Position numbers and translations under genes: made by a program. The notes beneath the pieces are model-generated. The model saw nothing but the letters and a program-made list of their open reading frames with translations, made no database searches and was not told where the DNA came from. From contig OU015527.1 in assembly GCA_907165065.1 (NCBI GenBank), positions 21,031,686 through 21,095,685 on the forward strand: 64,000 bases of DNA. The letters are read 5' to 3'. Below, one piece after another: positions 1-12,062 of the stretch. Within the stretch, counting starts at the first letter, position 1, and each line of letters starts with the position of its first letter. The stretch is from Caprimulgus europaeus. Taxonomy: Eukaryota > Chordata > Aves > Caprimulgiformes > Caprimulgidae.

Positions 1-423
1 AAAAAATATTTTAAATGAAACCTCTGCCTTCTCCTGATCCCCTATATAGTCTTCTGAACAGTATAATTTCACAATCATATACCTGTAGATGTAATACATG
101 TGATTGATGTGATATGATGATAGGTCACAGGAACAGGAGATCAGTCATTCAGCTTCTTCACTTGACGAGACTAATGCCCTGTTAAAGGGCAGAGAGAAGA
201 TATTTAACACCAGCTTTGCCCCCTAGGAAGAGGCCACAAGTTCAGATACTGGGGAAGTATTTCAGCTTTGATGGTGATCTAGAAGACCTTTAAAACAGGA
301 TTGTGAAATTGTATGTGAGTGCACAGAAAACAGACAGATGCACATCTACTGAGCTTAATGAAAAAAATGTGAACAAAAACTCTGTCCACTAGCTGGATGA
401 CAAGGTTTAGATTTCTTGCTGGG
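1..423. other. Non-coding AT-rich flank
   Basis: No open frame of note and no recognisable repeat in this stretch. It is ordinary AT-rich sequence running up to the left edge of the first LTR. The last five bases (419-423, CTGGG) are a possible target-site duplication of that LTR. Confidence 0.6.
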
Positions 424-1061
424 TGTCTTGGTTTTGCTAGGGTAGAGGTAATTTTTTGTTAGTAGACAGAAAGCACTGTGTTTTGGTTTCAGTATGGGAT
501 TTATTATAAGAATGTTGATGACATACTAATGTTTTTAGTTTTTGCTGGAAATCCAAGGGCTTTGTGTTTTGCTAGTCTGCAACTGCAAAGGACTTGGGAG
601 TGGGAGCTTAGTAATTAGTAAAACCCCAATTTGGCATTTGGATATGCCAATGAGATATTCTATATCATACCACATCGTATTTGTGGTTTATCAATGTATA
701 TTAATGAGAGTTGACTGGAAAGTGAGGGATTTTCTTGGATTGTTCAGGCTCTCTCTTCTGGGACTGCAGTTTCGGTTTCAGGATTGTCTCCGCTCCAGGA
801 TCACCATCTGTGGACAGGTTGAGCATTGGTCAGTGGGTCGTGAGCAATCACACTGTGCAATACTAATTTGCGTATTCTATTATTACTGTTATTATCACTG
901 TTATTTTAAGTTTTATTTTATTTCAATTATTAAATTGTTTTTATCTCAACCCCCAAGTCTCCTTACACTTACCCCTCCAATTCTCTCCCAGTTCCCCGAG
1001 GAGGGTGGGGGAGAGTGAGCAAGCAGCTGTGTTTGGCTGCTAGCTAAGTAAAACCACCACA
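424..1061 (+). mobile_element. Solo LTR of an avian endogenous retrovirus-like element (ERVL-like), degraded
   Basis: The segment begins TGTCTTGGTTTTGCTAG and ends AAAACCACCACA, so it has TG...CA ends with roughly complementary termini, as LTRs do. Order and wording follow a widespread bird LTR that I recognise: the 'ttttgctrgggtagag' start, the 'gatattctatatcatacca' middle, the 'gtgagcaat-cac-tgtgca' stretch, a T-rich run, an ATTAAA polyadenylation hexamer at 929-934, then 'tatctcaaccccc' and a GAGTGAGC-rich 3' end. Flanks are CTGGG (419-423) and GTGGG (1062-1066), a 4-of-5 match consistent with a decayed 5-bp duplication. No internal retroviral genes lie on either side, so this is a solo LTR. 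The body is AT-enriched and CpG-poor, which suggests an old insertion. The 158-codon open frame inside it (542-1018) starts with TTG and is taken as chance. The exact family name is not claimed. Confidence 0.88.
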
Positions 1062-3826
1062 GTGGGTAAGGAGGTAATGCAACTATTCTAAAAAAATTGT
1101 TTCATTAAAATCTGATGGCTTTCCAGTGGAAAAAAATGGACAAGGGTTTACCATTTCCTTAAGTCTTCAGTGTTTAACATGTCCTTTGAGTTCCTGAAGA
1201 CATCCTACACCCTCAAATTCCTGATCTTTTTCTTGTTACTGACATTTAGACCACCACATTAAGGAACCCAACATAACTTACTTAGGGTAACTGGGTCCTG
1301 AAGTGACCATGAACTTCCCTTAGGTACAGTGAGCAGAGACCACTGAGCAGAGAACATCGTTAGTCCTTAGGATATTGCATACAGCCCACTGGCCTCATTT
1401 TCATAAAGGTTAGGAAATGACAATATTTGATTGCTGTTAACTGATCTGTGCTGATACTATCCTGCAGGCTCTCCTGACAACATCCCTGCCCATCTGCTCC
1501 CCACTTCCCAGCCACATCTCCCCCACCTGCCATGGATGGAACAGCTGGTGTGCAGAGAGGTGCAGGGGACTACCCTACTCCTTGAGCAACAGCTCGTATC
1601 ATGAGCTGCAACACAGAAAGAGTATTATCTCTGGCCCTTCGTTCTTGCAGAGGATGGCAAGCACAGCAGGCCAGTTCATGTTCAGAGGCATAAGGCCAGA
1701 GTATCTTGTCTTAATTCACCGTCCATACTGCTGTTAGCTCTCTCTAGCTCTTTGTGAATGCTCAGGCAGTAGAAAGAGTAGGTACGGGAACACTAGCAAA
1801 GGTGGGGAAGTACTTAATCAGCACAACTGTGCTTTGGTGGGAGGAACTGGTACCGTTTCCTTCTCTTTGAGACCAAGGGAAAGGCAGAGACCAGATGATG
1901 ACCAGAAGAACTGACTTGCTCTGGGGCAGTTGGGAAGGGTTACAAAGTACCCAGCCAGGTCACAGACGCAATCCCAGGTGCAGTTTCTTTATGATGCAAC
2001 TCTGGTAGATGACCCCGTTTTCAAAAATACTTAGGTGACTGCATCTGTGATTTGCATCCTAGATGGCCAAAAGGGGCCAACCACACTGAACAGATAACTT
2101 CAGTGTAAAACATTAGCTCTACAGAACTTGTCAGCTTCATCCGTGCTCCTTTGTTTTAGGAAGACATTTTACTTTATTCAAATTTTTGGTTCATCTGACT
2201 AGTTTGAACTATTTTTCCCAATGATAATGATTGTTTTCCAAAACCGAACACAGCATCAGTTTTACTTCCCATCTGTTTCTCGTTATTTGTTGGGCCTATT
2301 AAAAAGAACATTACAGTAATTAATGTTTGAGCAGGAGCTGAGATTTGGAAACCTGAGCACTCCTATCAGCAAATAACTTCAAGCACTTTTTCAGTGCTTC
2401 GCCATTGCCAGTTTTCCTCAGAGCAGTTATATGTCACTGTGTGATTACAACAAGCCTCTCTTGTGTTTGAGAAGACAAGAGAGCAGTTTCTGAAAATCTC
2501 CTATAGTTTCACCCTCAGAATTAAGAAAAGATGTCTGCCTGACAAGTGGAAGGATGATTTTCATATCATATTGATGAGCCGACCATACTTTCACCTCTCC
2601 TCTTTAGTCTAGCAGTATAAATTAATGATCATTAGTACATAGGTGCTCAGTGTTCCCAGCAGTCAAGCAGCAAGGGAGTTGTCTTTATCTCATTCCAGGA
2701 TTTTTACTTTCTGATTTAATGTAGTAAGTTCAGTCATTTCTTGAACACAAAGGACTCCTATGGCTGTTTCCTGAGAAACTACTTGGATGGGAATGGGGCA
2801 ACATTTTCTCCTGTCTTTCTGCCAAGTCTCCAGCTTCAAAGAATTAGCTTTTAGGATTTCACATTAAAAAGCTGAAGGAGAGAAAAAATAAAGATTACCA
2901 CAAAAATTACAGCAGAAAATAATCCTACTGCTCCAACAGCTATGGAACTTCCTGATTTTACTTTGCAACCTTGGCCCTAATAGTTGGAGCTAGGAATTAA
3001 CCCCTGAACTGCTTGACTGCTGTTACTATTTATTATCCATGTTACTGTTCTGCCTGGAGGACTCAGCCAGTAACTGAACGTCTTTTGTACTAAACACTGC
3101 AAAAGTGTGAAATAGAAAGATAGCCCCTGACCTTGAGAGATTAATAGAAGCAGAGTTTGATTACATACACCTTTTTCCACTTGTCTTGAGATCTGCTCCT
3201 TACATGTCACATCCATGCTCTATCTAATACTTGAATAGTAATTAATAAATAAGGGGAAACTGCTGAGGGTCTCTTGTATCTGCTCTAAGTCTGTACAAAA
3301 CCAGTTAAGTCATAGTTAAAGCTCTTCTGCACTCACACCATTGCGGCCATGGTACTCTGTCATGTGCTTAGATACAAGCCTGCAAGAAGAAAGGGTGTTC
3401 ATGGGCTCTCATAGCAACTCAACATGATGAACAAAGAAACAGTGTGAACATTGCTTCCCAGGATCTCTGGGCCCTCTTATATTGGTTTGTTTCTGAGCTG
3501 ACTTCTGATTCTGCTGCATGTCCTGAAGAGCATGTACTCCTCAGATATTTACATTGTAAGAGCAGTGAAGTCTGGTCTTTATTCTTATTTTATCTGTGAG
3601 AAGAGCAAAGTCTTTAAAGAAAAAGTCTTTGAAATTGTGTATGACAGCTTATAATGAACATCATTGTTATCCTGTCAGAGAAAATATAGTAGTTTTAGTT
3701 CCAAAAGAGTATCAGAGCTGGACAGATTCTAATCTAAATTATATGGTATAGATACAGGGCAGTTCTTCAGTTTACTTGATTTATTTTAGTACAACTAGGC
3801 TCAAAGTAGGTCTTAGTATTTAATCT
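1062..3826. other. Intergenic or intronic AT-rich sequence, nothing recognised
   Basis: About 2.8 kb with only short frames on both strands. A slightly GC-richer patch around 1450-1950 contains no convincing exon. No LTR ends, CR1 tail or long simple repeat was seen. Confidence 0.5.
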
Positions 3827-3853
3827 GCAGATTAATATTTTGTTCATATTTAG

Positions 3854-4037
3854 AAATATTGCCAAAATTATCCATGATATTAATAGAAAGAGACGAGTGC
3901 AATACAGAAGTAGGATGTTTTCTACATCTCCTTCCCAGAAATCTGCTACAGACTGGCAGCAGATTATTGAAACAACATATGAAATAGTAATAACTTCAGA
4001 TGCCTTAGATGAAGTCTACAGTACAAATATACATTAA
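3854..4037 (+). other. Candidate terminal coding exon or fossil coding fragment (low confidence)
   Basis: An open frame runs through about 61 codons to a TAA at 4035-4037. It has no usable in-frame ATG near its beginning; the nearest start-like codon is TTG at 3840. It is preceded by two AG acceptor-like sites: CTGCAG ending at 3830 and CATATTTAG ending at 3853. The predicted peptide is mixed in composition with a basic N-terminal part (NRKRRVQYRSR) followed by a polar and acidic tail (DALDEVYSTNIH). It is not obviously low-complexity, which is why it is listed. I do not recognise the family. No strong polypyrimidine tract, polyadenylation signal or neighbouring exon supports it. Chance is a real alternative, because frames of this size are common in AT-rich DNA. 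Conservation across birds would decide. Confidence 0.15.
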
Positions 4038-4427
4038 ATGATTGGGATCAGAAATGTAACAGGTCCTTACAGAGGTTGCTAAACTAAAATAGCAGTGCCT
4101 GCTTGAATCTGTATGAACCTGCTACGTTTATAGTCATCCCAGACAGGGGATCACAAGAACTGTTCTTGCAATGATATTCCTGAGCTCAGTGGTGTTCTGG
4201 GATGGATGAGGGAAGCACGTGCGGAACCGTAGACCATATGGTACACTGGGATTTGTTTCTCTCTGTGTCACTAAACACTACTTATTCCCATTCCATTTCC
4301 AAAGGCAGGGACATGGCCACATATGCAACTGCTGTGTATATAAAAGCACACCAAGATTATGCTGAGGGAGAACTTAGTGCTAGACAGCCATGGATCCAAA
4401 ATTCAAACGTAACAACTGTCTGAATAC

Positions 4428-4469
4428 TGATCACTACCATAGTGATCACACATCTATGTGATCACTATG
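4428..4469. repeat. Perfect 13-bp inverted repeat with overlapping alternative hairpin
   Basis: Positions 4438-4450 (CATAGTGATCACA) and 4457-4469 (TGTGATCACTATG) are exact reverse complements around a 6-nt loop. A third arm, TGATCACTA at 4428-4436, can instead pair with TAGTGATCA at 4440-4448. Three alternating copies of the same 9-mer therefore allow two mutually exclusive hairpins. Function unknown. Confidence 0.85.
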
Positions 4470-6112
4470 ATAAACCCGTTAATTGTATGATCTTATAGTG
4501 CTTTCCACTTGGTCCCTGTCTCTTTTGTGAATAGACTAGTATTCAGGTGATGAGCAGCTTTTCTATATTCTCTCTTTGCTCCGTGGTTAGCCTCAGCTCC
4601 TCTTTGGTGCTCACAGGGCAAAAACCTTGCTTTGTGCTTTCTTCTTAGGGTTGCTTACTTCTTCATGGTCTTTTCTGAGGTATTCATCAAAATGTAGTGC
4701 CAGAACCAGAGGGGAACAAATTTTGTCTTTTGGCCTCAAAAGATTTTGTACCTGCCCTGACAAATGCTGATTTGGTTTTCTAGGTCCACTGAATAACATG
4801 TGGTGTGAGGTAGGCATTGCAAGAGGCAACCTATAAGGACAAACACAAAGATGTAGCATCTGCCCCATGAACAAGCAAGTACCAAGGTTTAAACAGCACA
4901 AAACTGTATTGCAGGTTCCTAGGTCATAAAATAGCACTACTAGCAGCAATCAGACTCTAAACATCATGTAACAAAAGGCAAATGATGTTGCTCTGAGAGG
5001 CACAGTGCCTTATGCTATGAAACCTTGCAGATTATTTTATAATCCTTTGGAAAAAGATGAATGAAAAGACAAAGGCCACGGGTGGTAGTAGCTGATGCTT
5101 TTCCAAGGCAGGAACTTCAAGAATTAATTCCCTCTCTAGACCTCACGCCCTTCCTCCACTCTTCTTGTCACTGATTAATTTGTTACCATGCCACATTTCC
5201 AAACATAACATCAGAGGGCATCATGAAAGGGGAAAGTATTTTTTTAGATGAAAATCAAAAAGGAGCCACAACAAAAGATAGAACACATAAGAGCTCCTGG
5301 TACAAGGTTAAAAGTCCATTTTAAAATCTCATTATCAATTGCCCTTTACTGTCCTGCTCCCCTTCTTTGTGTGAGTTGTTTGCAGCATGGCAGGTTTCCA
5401 ACGCTATTTCTCAGATGCTTTGCAGCAGATGTGATAATTACAAAATGCACCATCATAGGATTTTGGCATTTATCTGTTTTCCTGAATTTCATTTTTACTA
5501 CCTTTCCTTTAAAGACAGCATGTATTGTCAAATTCTGTATCTTAAGAGATGACCAATATAATGAAATACAAAATTATTTAATTTTTCCATCAAATGGACA
5601 GAAATGAAAAATCCAGCACAATTCCAATAGAGGCATTTAAAGCTCACAAGTGGGATTTCTTTTCTCCTCCTTCTAATCTTTGTAATTCCAGTACTAACAG
5701 TAATTTAGAGTTTGTAGAAAATTTTCATGTCCAAAATTAGGTTAATAGGAATACTATTCTAAAGCAGTCCAAGGTTGTTTCCCTTCAGCTTTTCCTTGGT
5801 GCTTTTAGGAATTTCCTCCCATCAAAGAATAAGGTTCTGTGGCACAATTAATTCTTGCTGTCAAGAAACAAGAATGCTATGACACTCGCTAATCAGCAGG
5901 GAAAAAAGGTGGGAAATAGTCATTCATCTGTGCTGAAAGAAGGATTCCTGTATCTAAGGATCTAAATATTAATAAATCAGAACTGGAATTGGCAATTAGA
6001 GTAGGTAATCCGTGGACAAAGCAGCAGATGCAGCCATTGTTTTTAGCTAAAAAGGAGGATCTGGAGCAAAGGCAGGGTGCTTGCTCCCTCCCATCACAAT
6101 ATGACATTGTGA
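4470..6112. other. Non-coding AT-rich interval
   Basis: Only short overlapping frames on both strands (for example 5248-5607 plus and 4611-4949 minus). None has a domain, a convincing start or splice context. No repeat family was recognised. Confidence 0.5.
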
Positions 6113-6148
6113 ACACACATATACATGCGTGCATGTGCGCACACGCGC
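6113..6148. repeat. 36-bp perfect alternating purine-pyrimidine tract (potential Z-DNA)
   Basis: From 6113 to 6148 every base alternates purine and pyrimidine: ACACACAT, ATACATGCGT, GCATGTGCGC, ACACGCGC. It includes six CpG steps in an otherwise CpG-poor region. Such tracts are known to favour left-handed Z-DNA. It looks like a degenerate (CA)n/(CG)n microsatellite. Confidence 0.85.
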
Positions 6149-7299
6149 TCATACACTCATCACTAAGGAAGCAAAATGATCACATGGCAGAGAAAGAGAA
6201 TGCAACCTGCAAAGGGAGAAGTGGGGGGAGGGACATATGGTGATGTTTTGCTGTGCTTGATATTGTCTTGACATGAAAGACAACTCTGCAGGAGGATCTG
6301 CAATGCCCATCAACATGCAAAAGGCAGCTTTTAGTTAAGCAGTTCTGATAGCATTCAGTGGCTAACAGGGATGGAAAAGTGTAGGCCACCTGGGGTCACA
6401 GTATAATTAAATGCAATCCTGGTTTTCTTGCCTTCACTGGGGGGAGCAGGGCGGGGGAGGAGGTGGGGGAAGGGACAGGAGGGATGGACATAACAGCAAA
6501 AAAAAACACCACAACAGAAAACAAAAACGATGAGCCCTGACCTCAGAAAAGCGCACAAATTTGCAGCTTTTCCTCATGTAGTTAGATACTACTACTGATT
6601 AAATTTTTATACACAAACATAGGAGCTTTCATATCAGTTTCATATATCTGTGTGAGATGTCATAGGATAATAAAAGAACAAGTGGGGAAAGTTAAGGAGA
6701 TGAAGCAGGAGGGGAGGGAATCATATTCCCACCTGAACTGTTGAAGCCACTTGCTTTGGTAGCTCTTGTCTAGTTATTCTGCATTAAAGCTTTTTCAGTG
6801 TTGTAAAACATCCAGGTGTTAAAAAGGCACCAGATATTTGTTGGGCCAAATGCGATGTTTACGCCAGTCAGCACGCAGCAAACCAGGTTTTCGTGCATTC
6901 ATGAGAACTGTGAAGGCTTCAGGAACCATAGCTTGCAAAGCTGGATAAGTGTTTTTAATGAGTTGCACGCAAGTAAAAGCCAATATATGTTTTGTTTTAA
7001 TTGCAACATAGCTCAGGTGCAAAACAGATATCAACATACAAAGGCAAGAGTACTTGGCTTTACAGCCTTCCTCCCTCATAATACATGTGTTTGAAGCTTT
7101 ATTTTTGCATAAATGTCTTCATTTTGGATCAAGGGATTTTCATGCAGGTGGAATTTTGCATATACAACTACTATTGATTCAAGCTGATTCCACTACCTTT
7201 GCTTTATTAATCTATAGATTCCAGGCTTATAAAAGCCATAGCTCATGTAAAGACTCACTTTTATTTTTTTAAGCTAGGTAATAATATCTAATATAACTA
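6149..7299. other. Non-coding interval
   Basis: Contains a G-rich patch near 6436-6485 and short frames on both strands near 6816-7094. The opposing frames 6816-7094 (+) and 6819-7079 (-) cover the same bases and neither carries a recognised motif. No repeat family was identified. Confidence 0.45.
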
Positions 7300-7455
7300 A
7301 TAATAATAATCCTCAGCATTTATGTACCATTACCACTTTTTCATCCTGAAAACACCTTACAAGAGCTAAGTGTGAGGTGAAAGCAAGTCTTATTATCTCC
7401 ATATTACAGACTAAGAAGTTGAGGCAAGAAACTGAGATTTTAATAGTTTACCTCT
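7300..7455 (+). mobile_element. MIR-like ancient SINE remnant
   Basis: The stretch contains 'acaccttacaagagct' and then 'tattatctccatattaca' followed by 'gttgaggcaagaaactgag'. Order and wording follow the conserved part of mammalian/amniote MIR elements (a 'caccttacaa' segment, then 'attatccccattttacagatgaggaaactgaggc'), on the plus strand. It is strongly diverged and its ends cannot be set exactly. A decayed CORE-SINE is the best explanation; a related old SINE is the alternative. Confidence 0.6.
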
Positions 7456-10400
7456 AGTATAAAACCTTAGTTACTGAAAATCTTTTATCTTGTTTTTCTT
7501 TGTTGTTTTTGCTGATCCAGCTCCAACATCAGAATCTCTGTTAGTGGAGTTTTCAAACTAGCAAACCAACATTTCTATATCCTACCCAAGTTTTTGCTGC
7601 ATCTTTGCTGATTTCAGACCTTATGTAAAATAGGCCTTTTTCATTTTGAAAAACAAACAAAAAACAAACAAACAAAACAAATCTTCCTAAACCTTCCCAC
7701 TTTCAGCTCTCATAACATATTTATAATTACATTTCCCTTTTTTAACCTATAATATGTGCTGTTTTCCAGCAGCAAAGGAGTCTTCACTTATGCATCTCCT
7801 TTGGCCGAGAAAGCATTTCTGACTATATTGCTCTGCAAACTATTGAGCCTAAGGGCTCACTCACAAATTAAGTGCTGTTCTCTGCATAAATGCTAACCAA
7901 AAACACAGCTCTTGTTAGGACGAACTGCATGGTACAATTTAGCTAGTGTTTACCAGTAATACCTATTTTACTTGAGTTTAGGAGCAGTTTAATTTAACAT
8001 GGCTGGAGGTCCATGGTGTTTCTCACTGGAACTCACAGCAGGCACACATGAGACAACATGCCCTTTACATGCTTGCATTTTAAAGGGGGGCCTAAGTTCA
8101 AAATTTAGATGAAAAAATGTTTTCATCTTGCTGTGTCTGTATCTCTGTATTTCTCTGCCCTTTTAATATTCCATCCTAAAACTGTAGTACTGCATTTTGA
8201 AAGTATTTAGGGGATCATGCTAGTATGACATCTATTTGACAATGTAAAACTATATTTTGCTGTGAATTTTTGCCTTGAATCAAAATCCACAGTAGCTGCT
8301 GGAAGGATTTTTAGTGATTTGGGGGCTTTCTTCAGACATTCCCTAACAAAAGTCCAGAGTATTTCACTCTGTGTGGGGGGGCTAGCTTGATTGTCACCAA
8401 GTTGTTCTAGAGCTCAGTTATTCAAGCTATATTTTATCTTATGGAATACAAATATTAATGATATTTATTTCAATTTTTGGGGGGAAAAAAAAAAGTAAAG
8501 ACAGATTAATTATGTGCCAAGACATGTAATGTCGTGGAAAAAAGAGGATGCTCTTAGGAGTATAAGCAACACAGACATTTCAGCATCTCATTAGCTTAAG
8601 GGATGCCTTTCTTTCTCCCCAGTTTCCCTCCCGTGACGCTGTAGTACTGTACCTCGTGAAATGACATGAATATGGGGTAATACACCATAAATTACTGTCA
8701 TGTAATAGCAGATTAGGCTGTGAAACATTGCAACGCACTGCACTACAACAGATAATATATTTTACAATCATTTGTTTATCTTATTGTTTAAGTGGATATT
8801 TGCCTGTGGCTCAGAGAGCAACTCTTCAACCAGTAGTATCCTTTGGCAGCCTCAGACAAAGACAGCCTTCTTGGCAAGCGAGACATATTCCACCATTCAT
8901 GAACTGTAAACTGGTCTGCTTGCTGCACACCCATGTGGTCCAGCCTGAGGTCCCCACTGCAGCCAGCGCACACAGCATAAACTGTGGAAACCCATACAGC
9001 TGATTGGAGAGTCAAGGCCATTGTTCAACCCCGGTGAAGACTGAGACATTAATTAAGGAACCTGGTTTTCTGTCTTTGCAACAGTGTTTACTGTTAAGTG
9101 TTAGCTGTGAGAATGGCAATATACTGGTTATGTATGTATGTTCAGCATCAGTGCTGTGGAGTGTTTTACTGACCCCTCTACTTTTCTAATTAAAGAAAAT
9201 CACTAATATTTTTATTTCCTCTGCAACTCTGTAGAAGTCATTTGGCCACTTTAACAAAGTAAATTAGGAGGCTTATTTCATTTTCTGTTGCTTTCTCTGC
9301 CTGCAGCACAGAACCACACCTTTCCTATCAAGATGTTGGGGAGTGATAGTGTGTTGCATCTAACAGCATTAATGCCTCTCTATTCAACATAAGCAACTAG
9401 CTAAAGGAGAAAGGTTTTTTTTTCTGTATTTTGTGACAGTCTTTTTCAGGACATAAGTCTATGGATCATTCACTTTATGGTATCTGAAACACCCAACAAT
9501 TTAATAAGAATCCACAAAGGTAAAAAGAACACCACAAAATACACCCAGCAGCCATTAGCTAAATTCCTGATTAGATACAAGTTTTTTACCTCTGTCTCCT
9601 TTCCTTTTGTAACCACAGAAATTAGGAGATCAATTTATTAAAAAAATATTTTCATTTGTTTTTAAACTGGATGCAAATTCAGATTAGTTTTTAGGCATGT
9701 GCTTTGGAATCTCCCTCATCATGCCTGAGCCTTTCTTCTTCCCTTCCTCATGTGCTGGAAATCTGCTGACAGTAAAAATCTACAGAAAAGCTTTCAGAAA
9801 AGATTCAAAAATAAAAATAAGGTAGTGTGGAAAACAAGTCCAACAGCATATCACAGAACTTCAATGAAAATGCGATATGGCAGAATAGTGCCATACACTG
9901 ATGTCCTTACTCTTTAATTAGACAGGAGCTGTCATATCTGCAAGTCCTATGAAATTAATTGTCAATTTGCTTGGGATTAGTCTAATTCTATGTAAATTCC
10001 ATGCAATCTGTAGTTTGCAGAAGGTGGATATTATATCTGGCACAGGCCACAATTAACCATATAATCCCCCTAGGTACCATTCTTCCAACATCTTGTGCTA
10101 TGACAGCTAGGAGTAACTTACTATGTGACTCATCCTATTGAGATCCATGTAAAAACTATTCATGAGTAACTCGACAACAATAGGCCTTCAGATTAAAGAG
10201 AAGATGGTATTTGGTTCATTTACACAAATAATTGAACAATAAGAAATTGGTAAGGCCAACATCCACCACTTTTAGACTAGCATAATCACACAAATAGAGT
10301 TAATTGTATCATGAACAGTATGACTTCATGACATTACAAAGATTATGTTTTTGTTAACCAGAAGCAAAATTGTCACAATATCTCCCATTAATTTTAAGAC

Positions 10401-11049
10401 ACAGGTCTTAACATGGTTACATTTGCAGGTGTTCAGCTTCATCAAAAAAAAGACAGACATCAAAATGAAAGCTGAATTTTCCAAAAGCATTCAGTGCTTA
10501 ACACTGCCCCTACATGGTATCTATGGCTGTGTTTTAAAAAGAGCTCAGTATTTAACATGATAAGAAGAACATTTGTGAATGCTGAGCTATTTTGAAAATC
10601 CTGTCCATGAGGTAAGGTTTTCAGAAATGTCTAAGACATTGTTTCAGAAAAGAAAACATGAACTCAGATACACAAACAGTTTGCTGTGCATAAACAAATC
10701 AAGACTTACCAGCATAATAAATTGTCTGCATGTGCACTGCTATCACTTTCCCACCTAAGCCAGCTCAAGGTGTTATTATTCAGTACTGACCATGAGGAGA
10801 GATCATTTACTATAGCACAAGCATCTCAGCAATCTATTCATTGACTGATAAAAACTGTATATAAATATCACAAGACATCTTCAAACACACACAAGCATCC
10901 AACTTCTATAGAAAGTAGGAATGTAGATGCTTTTGAAACAGAAAGAGGCCCCTTATCTGCAGGCTTTTTAGAAGTTTAAAGCAATTTTGAAATGTGTTTC
11001 TAAAGCACTTTTGATTCATAGTAGGTATGTTTTTTAAATATTTCATTGG
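7456..11049. other. Non-coding AT-rich interval
   Basis: No recognisable gene. There is an A/C-rich low-complexity patch at about 7647-7681 built of CAAA-like units, and overlapping short frames on both strands near 8728-9021. The rest is unremarkable. Confidence 0.5.
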
Positions 11050-11054
11050 GTAGA

Positions 11055-11648
11055 TGTGAGGAACAGCACCATTATCTTGCCTCAAAGATTGTCTGCAAGA
11101 TCATTGGCAAGATTGTTTTCATGAGACCACTGAGCTTTGGCTACCCTGACCACTTGTGAAATGCCCTGCCCGCAGGAGGTCTTCTTCCCGGACATGTCCC
11201 TGCCCTAGTGCTGGGCGGGCACAAATATGGTAACCACAGCCCTCGAAGGGGTACTTAAGGAAGACCTGCATGGGAAACAGCAAGCAGGGGAGAAAGAGAA
11301 AAGAAGAGGGACAGAGAGGACGACCACCTGACTGCACCACGCCACGCTGCACCACTGCTGGAACAAGCTACTGAGACCTCCTCACCCGCCCCTTCACCGT
11401 CGCCTCGCTGCTGGACCCGTGGTGGTGACTATTCTTGCTGCCCTATCCCGACTCCTTGCTTCATTTCCATCTTTCTTTCCATTCTGTCCTATCGCTACCC
11501 TCCTTATTATTTTTTGGTAATAAATGGTGTTTCGGGAATGCGGCATTTGACCTCGTTTGCATCTTAATCTCGCTCTTGGGAACATATCGAAACCTTTCCC
11601 CAACATCGGATCGGGATATTTGAATGATCCCGACATCAGATCGGGACA
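11055..11648 (+). mobile_element. Solo LTR with perfect 5-bp target-site duplication
   Basis: The element starts TGTGAGGAACAG and ends GATCGGGACA (TGT...ACA ends). It is flanked on both sides by GTAGA (11050-11054 and 11649-11653), a perfect 5-bp duplication. The interior behaves like a retroviral LTR: a possible TATA-like 'gtacttaagg' at 11251-11260, a purine-rich block (about 11280-11320), and an AATAAA polyadenylation signal at 11519-11524 followed by a GT-rich downstream element. It is clearly GC- and CpG-richer than its flanks, which suggests a fairly young insertion. No gag, pol or env sequence lies on either side, so recombination between two LTRs probably removed the body. The 5-bp duplication fits an ERVL-type integrase, though this alone does not fix the class. 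Frames inside it are not genes. Confidence 0.87.
11603..11646 (+). repeat. Internal direct repeat and hairpin near the LTR 3' end
   Basis: ACATCGGATCGGGA (11603-11616) is repeated as ACATCAGATCGGGA (11633-11646), 13 of 14 identical and 30 bp apart. TCGGGAT (11611-11617) and ATCCCGA (11627-11633) are inverted with respect to each other. The second copy lies almost at the LTR terminus, where the integrase-recognised end would be. Confidence 0.8.
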
Positions 11649-12062
11649 GTAGACAAGGGTGAATGATTTAAAACTTTTAACTAGTTCACTAATGTTGTTT
11701 CTTTTCTATTCAGGTGTGGCCTACAAGGAGTTATGTTCTTAAAAGCAGGCAAAATTATTTGCTAATGTGTTTCATGAATCATTTTTTAATCTAGAGTCTA
11801 TACATCAATAGTTCACTGCAAATATTCAGAAATGAAGATGTATCATTTAGTTAGACAAATTACATGATACTGTTTCTTTTTGCCTAATGGGTCACTTGGA
11901 TAACTAAGGGTCAACAGGAAGATTCGCAAATTGAAATCTGAGTGTAAAATTAGTCATTTCAAATTACAGATGTAATTAGAAACTTTCTGCAAGTTATACA
12001 TGTGCATATATTCCAGTAAAGAGCCTGTGTATGCACACACACATGCCTTCAGGACCAGGTCG

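Noticed and set aside
542-1018. 158-codon plus-strand frame
   Set aside because: Lies wholly within the degraded LTR at 424-1061, starts with TTG, and corresponds to no retroviral gene.
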